In this document: piece after piece, positions 12,054 through 22,757 of the stretch
Position numbering within the stretch: the first letter of the stretch is position 1
Layout of the letters: each line of letters begins with the position of its first letter
Origin: Pseudopithomyces maydicus
Lineage: Eukaryota > Ascomycota > Dothideomycetes > Pleosporales > Didymosphaeriaceae
NCBI GenBank assembly: GCA_026873275.1
Contig: JANTUC010000006.1
Span: 868,001 to 932,000, forward strand
Reading direction: 5' to 3'
Length of the DNA stretch: 64,000 nucleotides
The notes under the pieces: model-generated
Databases searched by the model: none
Seen by the model: the letters and a program-made list of their open reading frames with translations, nothing else
What the model was told of the DNA's origin: nothing
Made by a program: the position numbers and the translations under genes

Positions 12054-12522
12054 ATACGTTATATGTCGCTATAGAAAAGTAATCTGGGCGACATGAGAGC
12101 TGCGATAGTCCCTAGTGTCTTTGGTACCTGATAGATTATCCAAGAAGATTGGATAGAAATCCCTATAAACTAAGCTACACCTGGAAGTAGGTCCAAATTA
12201 GATAACATGACAAGCAAGTTCATTCACTCCTGAAAATTTGTCACTTGCAAGAGCTCGCTCGCCAGGCCATTCCCTAATTAATCGATGGCATCGCGACAAC
12301 CTTCGTCCTGACCAACCGTGCAGTACCCACACTCATACGAACTGACACGATTATCCCAGTCTACAATCATTTTAGCGCCACCCACAAGCCGGGGTTAGCT
12401 TCACATACCCAGATTCCCCATCCTTGCATACCCAGAATACCAAATGGGCATGGAGTTACCCTGGCACCAGTACCCACTATATGTCCATGTTTCAGTATCG
12501 ACATTTTTTTTTCTCTTCAAGA
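12054..12522. other. Convergent spacer without a supported gene
   Basis: The 3' regions of the NRPS-like gene and the small secreted protein gene meet here. I see no coding signal. Confidence 0.5.
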
Positions 12523-12965
12523 TTACACGGGAGAAGAGTCCACATACTCGTATACAATGCACTTGACGCTCTTTGCCGGGCCGAAAGAGGAGATTGTCTT
12601 GTCCCTTTGCCTCGTGTGAGATGAAAACTGGCCATGGTGTGGTTTTGGATGTGAAAGACGCGTACCAGGGAGTCCACTGGAGGTTTACGCAGTTTCCGTA
12701 ACCCATTACAGGGAAATTATGGAATAGGCCGGTCGTCTCGCGATTTCCCCATTCCCAGTCGGTGCTGAGGTAGACCTATTGGTCGATGAAGGTTAGAGGT
12801 GTGTTGATGACTGTATTGGAAACGAAAAGAGCTTCAGGTTTTATGGGAAGGTTGTAAACATGGACGTACACCCCAGTCCCCTGGATTAGCCTGGACCTCT
12901 TTAGTTGGCGCAGCTAGCGCACCAACGCGGAGCAGAGAAAGAGCTGCGATGGCAAAGATATGCAT
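12523..12965 (-). CDS. Small secreted protein, effector-like
   Basis: Predicted extracellular protein of 97 residues from three exons: 12965-12870, 12775-12666 and 12610-12523. The start MHIFAIAALSLLRVGALA is a classic signal peptide, probably cut after ALA. The mature part contains DWGVYLSTDWEWGNRETTG, GYGNCVNLQW and ISSFGPAKSVKCIVYEYVD. This layout (GVYxCTD.., a central Cys, SSFGPDxG..C) recalls a widespread group of small secreted fungal proteins, though the usual first Cys is Ser here, leaving two Cys in the mature part. The first intron is clear (GTACGT..TAG). The second needs a GAG acceptor and lacks an obvious branch site, so its exact border is uncertain; the alternative is an indel. 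The length and the SSFGP match support the third exon's frame. Function unknown. Confidence 0.65.
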
Positions 12966-15398
12966 GGTGTGGGACAGGCTGAATATCACAGAATATCGAG
13001 AATGTATCTCAGAAGTTGCAGGAACCTACGCTGTCTCCTGGTCTTTCCCGTGAACGAGGTTCTGGGAACGCATTTTATACCCAAATCACCTAGATGAATA
13101 CCCGTATATTTAAGCCTGATTTTATCTCGATAGCTCGTGCTACAATGTGATGATATTCCAATAGTCAGTTTGGAGGAGCCAAACAAATGAAACACAAAGT
13201 TGATGGCATGCATGAACCACTCTAGGCTGAACGTCTTCATGGCAGGAGTTCCAATAGACACGGTTTGGTTCTTCACCGAGCTATCGATGTAGCCATTATA
13301 CCGCAGTAGCTCCTGTTTGCAAAAATGAAGTGGAGCATCGGAAAAGAAGGCTGAGCTTCTAATATCCCTCGTGGTACCGTGACAATGGGATAGAAACAAC
13401 GTCTCATTGGATGCAGAGGTCCTGTACCATGTTGGAGAACCTATCAGTGCTCAGGTATTCTTGCCGCCGGTGACGGTTACCAGAAGCTTCCACGCAGGCA
13501 TATACGGGGTTTGTACCAGTCTCCATATAAGGTGGCGCAACTGAGACATGAACCGGGCTGAATAAATTTTCAGGAGAGACGTTGCGATTGATTGTGGCAT
13601 TGACAGGCCAATCGACGCGTCTGATGCTGCACAACGACCGATTATATGTGCAATGCCCTCCAGCTTTACCCGTTGGATGCAACAGTAACACAAGATGGAG
13701 TTGTCACCCAAAGATGGTCGACATGATATGCAGGCAAGATGGCATCGAACACCAGGTTCGAAGGCAAATAAACGCGGGTGACTATGTAGGACTACAATCC
13801 GAATCTTCCAATGGCTGCAACATGGATCACTTGGTGTGGCCAAGTTGAGTTGATTCGACGGTGACATGCCGACAAGCGGTGGCCAGAGAGCTATGCGTTT
13901 TTCGGCGAGTTAAGGCGTGAGGCATCAAACGACTACCATGACTAGTTCAGCCACATGGTCTTTGCGCTAGCTTCGTGCTTGCGAATGAGAATGGAAACAG
14001 GAGATGGTAGCGTGACCTGCCATTCTAGGTATTTTTTGTAGGGTGCATCCATACCCATTGGGAATTCAGGGACGGTGCCCGAGCGCTACAACGAAGCGCA
14101 TCCAAGGCTGAAGGACGAAACGGTCTAACGGTTTTCACCATCGGACTCCGGGTGGCCTTGGACTAGCTGGATGGGATCACAACGGATCTCAAAACAGCAA
14201 AACAGCGGAAGCTATCAGTATGTTGAGGGATCTGGAGGAACGAACCGTGGGCAAGGCTGGGGTAAAACGCAGCGATGGCATGGCACCTTCCCAATGACGC
14301 AATATCGGAGAACAGGTCAGGAAAAGTCAGCTTCTGGTGGGTAGTGGACACAGGTAGATCATGACTAGAGCGTCAGGGTCGAGTTGCAGGGGATCGCGGT
14401 GAAGGTCGACAGTCAGTGACCGGTCGGTGGCGGGGCGAGGATATAAACAGAAGTGCAAGATGAGGTGGGTGCAGATTTGAGGAAGCGAAAGCGAGTTGGG
14501 GGTAGGACGGCAGAGTGGAGAAAGGCGTGCTATGTATGTATGGTGCGGCAGTGGTATGTGTTTCGAAGGCGATCGCCCATTCTTTTCTCCGAAGACGGCG
14601 CGACTCGAGAGGGCTGCGATCGGACTACCGCGCTTGTCAATATTGTTCGGTGAACCTACCCTGAGGGCACCCCACGCACGAAGCACCAACCAATGCAGGC
14701 AAGAGCGGCCGTGGTTGCTCGTTCCGCCGCCGTCATGCAGCGCGGTCACGGTGCAATTGATGTCAGGTCGATGTCAGGCCGTGCAAATGTGCATCCGGAG
14801 CAAGATGCAAGCTGGAAGAGAGGCTGGGTAGTGACCTGAGCGGCTGGCTGGGACGGTGAAAGGGATGCGACGGGGGTGTGGATGCGTTCGTGGGGCAGCC
14901 GCGATGATATGGGCGCTAGCCAGATGCGGGCGCGCTAGCACTGCGGGAAGCTGCAGTTGGCTTCATAGTGTATCGAGGGCAGCAAAAAGCATTGAACTCT
15001 AATGCACAATTGTTTCTGATTTGATATTGGCAAGTTTGTTGCCGTGGTGCAGAGTGAGGCCGCAACGTTTAATAGATTGATTGCACTGTGTGGTGCCAAT
15101 GCGGCGTCAGCTGGGCAACACCCGCTTCCCACGCAAGATTGCACGACGGACAGCTGCCATTCGGTGGGTAGGCGTGCTGGGGCGCGAGTCAATCGGTGGG
15201 AGAGCAGAGCAAGTGCATGCATAGGTACACATGTAGAAAATGGAGATTGCAGTTGGTGATCTGCGGCGGTTTGCTGATCGGATGACGCGCACGACAGGAC
15301 TGGCAGCCATCAGCTGAATCAGCGGCAGAGGAGGTACGTACGGTAGATGGACTATGCTTCGTCAAACGACAGCCACCGTCATGGTTCGCCCAGAAGTG

Positions 15399-15423
15399 CT
15401 CGCCCTCGCCCTCGCCCTCGCCC
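15399..15423. repeat. (CCCTCG)n microsatellite
   Basis: About four uninterrupted copies of a hexanucleotide in the gene-poor region. Confidence 0.8.
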
Positions 15424-16438
15424 CTCTGACGGCCGTGGCAGGGCTGGAGCACAGGCTACTTACAGGCTACTCTACTTACAGACGGAAACAGGGACGACAC
15501 ACAATGACACACACAGGCACGGCACCCGGGCGACGGGATGTGAGCATGTCCTTGCGGCGGAGAATTTTACAGCTCAGGATAGGATCGTCGCAGCAGCTCC
15601 CCAGAATCCGGACCGCCAGCGACTGCACGGCGCAAACCTTGGACGACAACTCTGCGCACTCGTCTGCGCACTTGAGAGTAAGCGCATGAGGCGGCTAGCG
15701 AAGCTTTGCATAGTGCGAGCGAGCGAGGCTGCTAGGAGCAAGAGTGCGCCCAGGGTGCACCGCATGGGCACGGTGCGCGACTACGCTGGTGCCGGATGCC
15801 AAATATGCTCATCTGCGGCAGAGGATTCTCTTCCGCTGTGGGCTCTCGGGGCGCTTGGAATCGAAATAGCCTGGTTTGAGGTTGGAGCGTCGCCGTCGGT
15901 CGGTGTCTGGCCCTGAGTCAGCCCTGGAGGCTTCACGGACGCCGTCATGGCCGGTGCAAGCAAGCAACGTCAGTCGCCGCATGCATGCACGCACACAGGA
16001 CAGGCACGCACGCACACGCACGCACACAACCGCCCTCGCTCGGCGGCGGCGTGTGCCTGTGGCCTGCCTGTGGACTGCCCGTGGACTGACTGTAGACGGC
16101 GCTGGGCTGGCTGGTTGCGGGCGTGCTGCTGGTGCGCCGGCGCGGCATGAGCACGCTGCCACCCGTACCACTGCCGCAGCAGGCCAGCGGTTACGAGGCA
16201 CGCATCAGGTGCGCCTTCTACCGGTCACCGCATGAGCTAGCCTCGCCAACACCGACTCTGCAGACGAGCACGGCCAGGGTGCACATCTGGACTCGGCGCC
16301 ACACCGCGCGCTGTCGTGAGGGGATGCTTGTTTCGGTTGGCTGTGGCCGCGGCCACCTGCGAAAAGCAACGGGCACTTAAGGGAGCACGCACGGCCGACC
16401 GCCATTGTCCACCAACCTTGGAACCCCGTCCCATTCAC

Positions 16439-16475
16439 ATCTCTCTCTCTCTCCCGCGGCTCTCTCTCTCTCTTA
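16439..16475. repeat. (CT)n tract, interrupted once
   Basis: Two runs of CT dinucleotides split by CCGCGG, about 490 bp upstream of the PH-domain start codon. CT tracts are common in fungal 5' leaders and core promoters, so a promoter role is possible. Confidence 0.8.
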
Positions 16476-16958
16476 CTTAATAAAAGCAGAATCCGTGTGA
16501 GCGTCCCCGTGCACGCTTACCTCAGTGCTCTGTGAGCAGCCCCAGCCTGCAACTGCAACCTGCACCAGTGCACCCAAACCCTGCTACCACATCCTCCGCC
16601 CTGCCCATAATACAAAGGACCATCCCCCCGCGCCACACAGCCCAACCTCGCCGACACAGCTACCCTCGACTCCCGCCTGGCCGCGCCGGATCCGCCTTTC
16701 AAGCCTCAACTTTCTTATTGCGCAGGAACAAAGGAAACACGCATTCCCGCGGTATATCTCGCTTCGGGATACGCTACCAAGCCACTGCATGCCGGGGATC
16801 CATCCATGAACCGCTTTCATCTCGCGCTCCGTCCCGCATACAAGACCCCGTCCCGCCGCGAACGATTCCTCATCTCGTTCGCTGCCGCTATTACTGGGCC
16901 GTTTCCCTGATCAGTGCCCCGACTGCGCTGTTTCCCCCTCCCTCGCACACACACCACC

Positions 16959-18557
16959 ATGGACCTTGCCACAGAGATTCACGCCGCATCCCGCTCGCGG
17001 AGAGCAGCCCGGTCAGAGCGGCCATCCAACAGCCAAAACCCCCAGTCTGCCCCGCCCAGCTATGGATACCACAACACCTTCCACACCCACGCAACCCCAG
17101 TCCTGACAGAACCGCCCTCCTACCAACACGCAAACAGCTCCAAGACGCTCACCTGGGCCTATCAGAAGCATCTCCAAGAGGCGGAGGCCGTTTGGAACGA
17201 CACGTCTCCGCCCCCGTACGAATGCACCGTATTCAAGAGCGGAGTCATGGGGATGAAGCAAGAGCTGACTGCCATTTTCCAATTGTCGAGGTCAAGAGAC
17301 TGGCATGACGTGTACGTGGTCCTCGAAGGCACCCAGCTCAGTTTGTACCGCGTCAAGTCACCCGGCCTACTTAGCAAGAACAAATCACCATCCCCGGGAC
17401 GCTTAATTCGGTCGTTCACGCTGCAGCATTCCGAAATTGGCGTAGCGTCGGATTTCAAGAAGACCCCACTGACTCCCAAGTCCCCATTCGCCCACTTGGT
17501 TCCGTCCTCTGCACGTCACAAACTGTATGAAACTGACCCTCAACTTTTCGAACCCGTCCGCGAGCATGTCATCCGCTTGCGTTTGGAAACCGAGCAGTTT
17601 CTGCTCTGCGCCAGCAGCCAAGAAGAGATGCTTGATTGGGTAGAGATGCTATGCGCAGCTATCGACATTAGCCAACCGTTGGAAGACCGGAGCGAACCAC
17701 GCTATCGCAGCTTGCCTAGGCGCAGCCGCCGACAGCGTGTGCTAGATGGATCGCGACTCGGCGAAAATCTTGAAAATTTGTCGAGCTTAGAGGCTGGTCG
17801 ACGCATCATAGCCCAGCAAGAAGCCATCATCCGCCAACTCTATCCTCACTTGGCCGGGACCGTGGATGCTCCCCAAACGACGGAATCGGATGCGCCTACT
17901 GCACCCGCAGATCCTGATCGGGAGGAGTTCGATGCCGAGGACGTGCGATTTCCTTCGCAGCGGCCTGCAAGCCAGGATGCATCAGCAGAGGAAGAACCTG
18001 CCACAGAGGAACGGCCATCGACTATGAACGGAGATCCGAAAGATGCCCCTGTCATCCGGCCAAGTCCGTCTCAAGTTCTGCGTTATCGTCGACGCTGCGC
18101 CCCTGCACTCCTTGCCTGCTCGCCCCGAGTTAGCGACGTGATATTTTGCGAAGGGGAGCGTTTGCGCATTAACACGAGGGAAAACATTCTTGTTTCGTAC
18201 ACATCACACCCACCCCGGTACGACGCGCATAACTTCCCGAAGGGCAAACGGTCACCGAAGGCCTCCTCCAAGGCCACCCCCGCCCCCATCAACATTGAGC
18301 GGCCTCAATCACCCATCCGTGGTGTTAGCGATTCATCTATCGAATCATTCGGTTACGATCTCGCTTCTACCTCATCTGATTCGGCCGCCGAAGAGACTCG
18401 CTCTTCGGAGCCACCATCGCCCACTGCATTGACCAATGCCAAAGCGGACGCAGCTCGCCAGTTGCTGTCCATTGGCAAAGGCAGACGAAGCGGCGAAAAT
18501 GTAAGAGATAATGGCATGAACGCAATGACTATCGGTGTCGCAGGACTTATTGTCTAA
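16959..18557 (+). CDS. PH domain-containing protein
   Basis: Intronless gene of 532 residues starting at MDLATEIHAASRSRR in a good context (CACCATGG). An in-frame GTG 45 bp upstream is not needed. After a Pro/Ser-rich start comes a pleckstrin homology domain at roughly residues 95-240: it opens with AIFQLSRSRDWHDVYVVLEG, carries a basic loop (KSPGLLSKNKSPSPGR), and ends with the typical helix FLLCASSQEEMLDWVEMLCAA. The domain suggests binding to phosphoinositides or protein partners at a membrane. The C-terminal half is low-complexity, acidic and Ser/Thr/Pro-rich with no clear domain. Fungal proteins of this build exist but are little characterised, so the cellular role is open. It stands alone between two gene-poor stretches. 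Confidence 0.85.
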   Translation: MDLATEIHAASRSRRAARSERPSNSQNPQSAPPSYGYHNTFHTHATPVLTEPPSYQHANSSKTLTWAYQKHLQEAEAVWNDTSPPPYECTVFKSGVMGMKQELTAIFQLSRSRDWHDVYVVLEGTQLSLYRVKSPGLLSKNKSPSPGRLIRSFTLQHSEIGVASDFKKTPLTPKSPFAHLVPSSARHKLYETDPQLFEPVREHVIRLRLETEQFLLCASSQEEMLDWVEMLCAAIDISQPLEDRSEPRYRSLPRRSRRQRVLDGSRLGENLENLSSLEAGRRIIAQQEAIIRQLYPHLAGTVDAPQTTESDAPTAPADPDREEFDAEDVRFPSQRPASQDASAEEEPATEERPSTMNGDPKDAPVIRPSPSQVLRYRRRCAPALLACSPRVSDVIFCEGERLRINTRENILVSYTSHPPRYDAHNFPKGKRSPKASSKATPAPINIERPQSPIRGVSDSSIESFGYDLASTSSDSAAEETRSSEPPSPTALTNAKADAARQLLSIGKGRRSGENVRDNGMNAMTIGVAGLIV

Positions 18558-20763
18558 TTTTTCTACTCGCTACTCTGCTTTCTGGTTCTCCATTTCCTTT
18601 GTTAGCATACACGGCGTCCACAATAGACCATATAGACCTCTATTTCCGGCAGCGTCATTACTGTAGGCATTTTCCATTTACAGGCGTTTTCCATTGGCAC
18701 TTTCATTTGGTTTGGCGGGCTCACAGGGCATTATTTTCCTATCACTTGTCTATGAGATACCCATTTGGTCATTTTGCTCTGCTCTGCGCTGTGCGGGACA
18801 TTGGCGCCGGTTGGTATTGTAGTCGATGGGACGACCACGTCATATCCACATGTATATACACATGCATACCTACATAAAAACGTACCTCGGAATGCACGCT
18901 TGCATCCATCACTCTCAACCCGATCCATCACCTTGCATATGTCGTATGTAATGCACACGTTTTGTCTTCGTCTATACCGCACCTATGCAACTGCACACAT
19001 GATGCTACGTCCTCTGGTCCTCCGAACCATGGAAACCCTTTTTTTTCCAGACATTTGCATACGTAAACACACGTGCGTACGTGCATACCTACCTACCTGC
19101 ATGCATGCGTCCGCGCACCCGCAACATGCGCCACTAGACAAACCACCGTCACCACCTGCACCGCATTCTAGTCTACCACGCCCGCCTCAACTCGACTCGA
19201 CTTCACTACTCAGCCATGCATCTCGCCTAGCCCGTCAACCCCCTCGTCATACCTCCATCGATCCCCTAACCCCACCCCCACCCACGGTACATTCCCCCCG
19301 CCCATTCCCCCCACGAACCACGGTTCCCCCTTGGCATCCCGCCGCCATCGGAACCAGACTCCCCTCACCGCGCTGATCCCACAGCCATGGACTCGCCCCT
19401 TCGGCTCAGGGCAAGCGCCCTGCGATTTGAGATTGGGTTCGTGGTTCCTGGCGCTGGCGTGGCGGGCGTGCTGGTGGACCAGGGGCGCGGTGTCGATGGC
19501 GTGCCAGGGCGAGGACAGGAGGGGAAGCTAGGCTGCATGCGGGAGGTTTGTACGGGTTTTCGGGGATGGCGTGTGGGGAGAAAATTCCTCGATGCGCGAT
19601 GGGGTCCGGGGGGAGGGATTGGATGGGGGACGGGAGCGGAGGAGGAGGAGGGAGGCGGTGGACGGGGAGCGGAGAGGCACGTGATGGATTTGTGTTTACG
19701 GGTCGGATCGGGTGGGGGAGGGTCGGACGGGGGCTGAGCTGTATGGGCTGGATGCGTCTTCGGGAGGAATCTACTTGTTTGAGCACAAGGTCTTACATTG
19801 GGAAAGTGGTTGCGGTGTAGGTAGTGCGGTAAACCCCGTGCGGTGAATTGGTGGTTCGTGCATTTGGAATCCACGAGGGCGTGCGTAGAGTGTACAGTAG
19901 ATTGTATACGGGGCAGGTGGCTGAGTGTACGTCGACGGCATTTCCGCGGATGTCGATCGATTCGTGCGCACGTGATATATCGAGATCCATTTTAGTGAGC
20001 CGCTGTGTCGGATGGCGGCGTGGTAAGGGCGTGGTAATGTGTATGTACGTTTATAGCGTCATCTTTAAGAATATAGTTTCTTTACTCCGGGAATACGAGG
20101 GGCGAGCGGTAGCTTCCCTACTAGCCCCAATTGTTGATATGGTATTGGTATTTGTTTATGTGATGGTCGCGCGAGCGAGCGATTGTAGTGAGGCGATGAT
20201 GCAGAGCTGCTGCGACTAGTTGTAAGTACATACGTACACGTTCGTTCGACATCTGGGGTACATCCTAGCAGTACTCATACTGAAACTATAGGCGAACGAT
20301 CTAAGATTTCAGACCTCATCAATATTCCTTAAGATGCTGGCAGGATGGGTTCATGACAGTCAACGACATTATCGCATATACCATGGCAATTCAAGTATAC
20401 ACGTCACAAAGCTGCTGCACAGGTAGTTGACAAACACATATTCCCAAAATTCCCATGACTCCAAAGGCATTGCATAACACACGAAGACATGGCAAGACAT
20501 CCATCGTGACACGCAGTGCTCACACCGGCACAGTCCGATCGTCGCACCCATGACTACACTTATCCAGCCTGCACTGCACGCCGCGATCGCGATGCGCGAT
20601 CGAATACAGCCAACATATATACTATCGTATACATGGAAATACGATATATTGACCGACCAAGCAGGTTATCGAACCGGCGCGTGCGTGCCGTGAGCATCAC
20701 GCTACGCTACGAGTACATACATGTACATGATGTACCATACGCACGCTACCACTGTATACGAAG

Positions 20764-20793
20764 CGCAGTGCAGCGCAGCGCAGCGCAGCGCAG
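20764..20793. repeat. (GCGCA)n pentanucleotide repeat
   Basis: Tandem pentamer GCGCA/GCAGC, about five copies, with small variation in the first unit. Confidence 0.75.
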
Positions 20794-20833
20794 CCGATAA
20801 GCACCAGCAAAGCGAGCGCGCGGCCAGTCCGTA

Positions 20834-20850
20834 TGTACGTACGTACGTAC
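20834..20850. repeat. (TACG)n repeat
   Basis: Four copies of TACG. The same tetramer occurs again near 41981. Confidence 0.75.
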
Positions 20851-20895
20851 GCTCGCCCGCCTCTGCTGATAATCATTCCATCGTGTTGCCCGCCC

Positions 20896-20935
20896 ACTCC
20901 GCCTATCCCGCCTATCCCGCCTACCCGTCTACCCG
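20896..20935. repeat. Tandem 9-bp repeat (CCGCCTATC-like)
   Basis: Four to five slightly diverged copies of a 9-bp unit in the gene-poor region. Confidence 0.7.
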
Positions 20936-21156
20936 CATGCCACATGGAATGCAGTCGACTCTGCACATGCAACCGACTGGGCAGCCAGCCAGCTTACCAC
21001 GCCCCTCTCTCGAACCTAATCAGCCCACCCGTCCGCTGACCGTACGCATCTAAACCCTACCCTCACGGTCATGAATGCATGGACACGGGAACCCGATGAT
21101 TTCACATGTCTGCGTGCATCCTTGCTTGTCACTCTCCGTGTGATGTATACACACGT

Positions 21157-21196
21157 CCAGTCCAACCAGTCCAACCAGTCCAACCAGCCCAGCCAG
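21157..21196. repeat. Tandem 10-bp repeat (GTCCAACCA-like)
   Basis: Three near-exact copies followed by two diverged ones (CCCAGCCAG). Confidence 0.75.
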
Positions 21197-22757
21197 CCAT
21201 TCAGCTCCCCCACCGCCCGCCCCGAGCCCACGGCCCACCGTTACCTGACAGAAGGAAAAGGCGTGGGCACGCGCGCGCCTTCGATCAGCGGTGCATACAC
21301 GAGGCGAGGACAACGCGCTGGGCTGAGCTGGGTAATTATGTAAGTACCTACCGTACGGTATATACGCATGTTCCCTGTCGCCAGCTGGGTCGCGTGGATA
21401 TATGTATGCACGACATGGGTGTGTGGAGTGAGCTAGCCTGTGGCTGTGGTGCGGGGTCGGGCTTGATTGGGGGCCGGGGAGGCGGCGACGGTCTGGATCG
21501 TGGGCGTGCATCGAGGGGTTCTAGATCTGCCAGCCTTGTCCGAGGTGGCACTGATGTTTGCTTTTCGGATGGTATGGGAATTTGAAATTGGGGGTTTTGA
21601 GGCTTGTGGTGGTCGAGATTAGATGAGAGTCATGACATGGGGGCTTGGAGCTTGCTATGTAGAAAAGAGTCTAGGTTGCGCTTGTGGCTACATATACGAA
21701 ATGCACATATGTGTGTTGTCTGGATATCCCCTGAGCAGTCGCTGTCTTGTATGCTAGGGGTGTGGATATATGAGGTGGCGATTTTTGATAATGCATGTGT
21801 TGACCCTTGGAGTCGCAATATAGATGGCGAGGCCTTGCGATAAGATGTGAACTGGGCTTATGATGTATCAGTGCCTCAAGGGTGCTACACTATGATCGTG
21901 GCTTATAGTGTGATACTATTGCATGTGGGGAAAGTAGGCTTGAAATACAAATAATGTGTTACAGAAATGGCATTCCAGTTTTTGATCAATGCAATTGATG
22001 GCTTTAGCCAAAATGGGCGGCCTAGCGAACACTGCATGTTACGGCTTGCCTTTGATCGCCTCTATGTTATTTTGGAACGTGATGATAGTTCCGGGAACTT
22101 GTATACTACATGTACACTTTCAGCTTCGATATGCATGTGTAGGGGCTTGTACCCAAACAAACTACCCAACTTACGTCGCACATCGCCATCCAAATCTACC
22201 TATAGATCAACCACATTATCTCAAACATCATCGTGTATTACCACCCAGTATAGTCTAATAGAGTCTTCAAGCGCCTATCCAAAAGATCGTTATGAGCCTT
22301 GTACCTTAGCATAACATGAGTATACTCTAAACTTCCAACAAGGAATTGCGAGTCTAGAAAACAATTCTGATCCGAAAGATACTTATGCTTTTCATCTTAC
22401 AAATCTACCGTGTTAATGGGAAATACTAACATGGCAAACAACTGGTCACATCACGAGAAGTATGACGAGGGCAAACAGAAATAACGAGAACACAAGCAAT
22501 CTAGCCGTAAGAGTCTTCTCACCGTATGATTCACGTGTTACTGTCAGGTCTCATGTTGGCTTGGAAAATCACCATGTCATTTATAGAAGATGATTGTTTC
22601 CCCAGCCACCTGATGTACGAAGAAGCCGTTACCAAGCTTCTTCTGTCTCACCACGAAAACTATAAATCAGCGTAGTCTAGCATTACCTTCACCTCATTAC
22701 CAGAAGTTGAACCTTAATCATCATCTCTGAATATCTATTGCACGCTGAATAAAAAAT

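Larger units (their letters stand above)
12966..16958. other. Gene-poor region of about 4 kb
   Basis: No supported gene. Open frames exist on both strands but overlap each other and show no domains. One minus-strand stretch (13404-13691) has a faintly protein-like composition, too weak to call. The right part is GC-rich and contains simple repeats (near 15399, 16010 and 16439). The last few hundred bases should hold the promoter and 5' leader of the PH-domain gene. Confidence 0.5.
18558..22757. other. Gene-poor region of about 4.2 kb rich in simple repeats
   Basis: No supported gene. The region has several microsatellites (20764, 20834, 20896, 21157) and poly-pyrimidine stretches. Towards the right end it becomes AT-rich, as does the Argonaute gene that follows. 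Open frames on both strands are of shadow type without domains. Confidence 0.55.

Noticed and set aside
13404..13691. Minus-strand frame with a protein-like tail (VHVSVAPPYMETG..).
   Set aside because: No signal peptide, start or splice partner, and a competing frame overlaps it; not enough for a gene call.
18765..19376. 203-codon plus-strand frame downstream of the PH-domain gene.
   Set aside because: Pro/His-rich low-complexity translation of pyrimidine-rich DNA with no domain and no context.
21967..22314. 115-codon plus-strand frame before the Argonaute.
   Set aside because: Many Cys/Ser/Thr codons from AT-rich DNA, no domain, overlapped by another frame.
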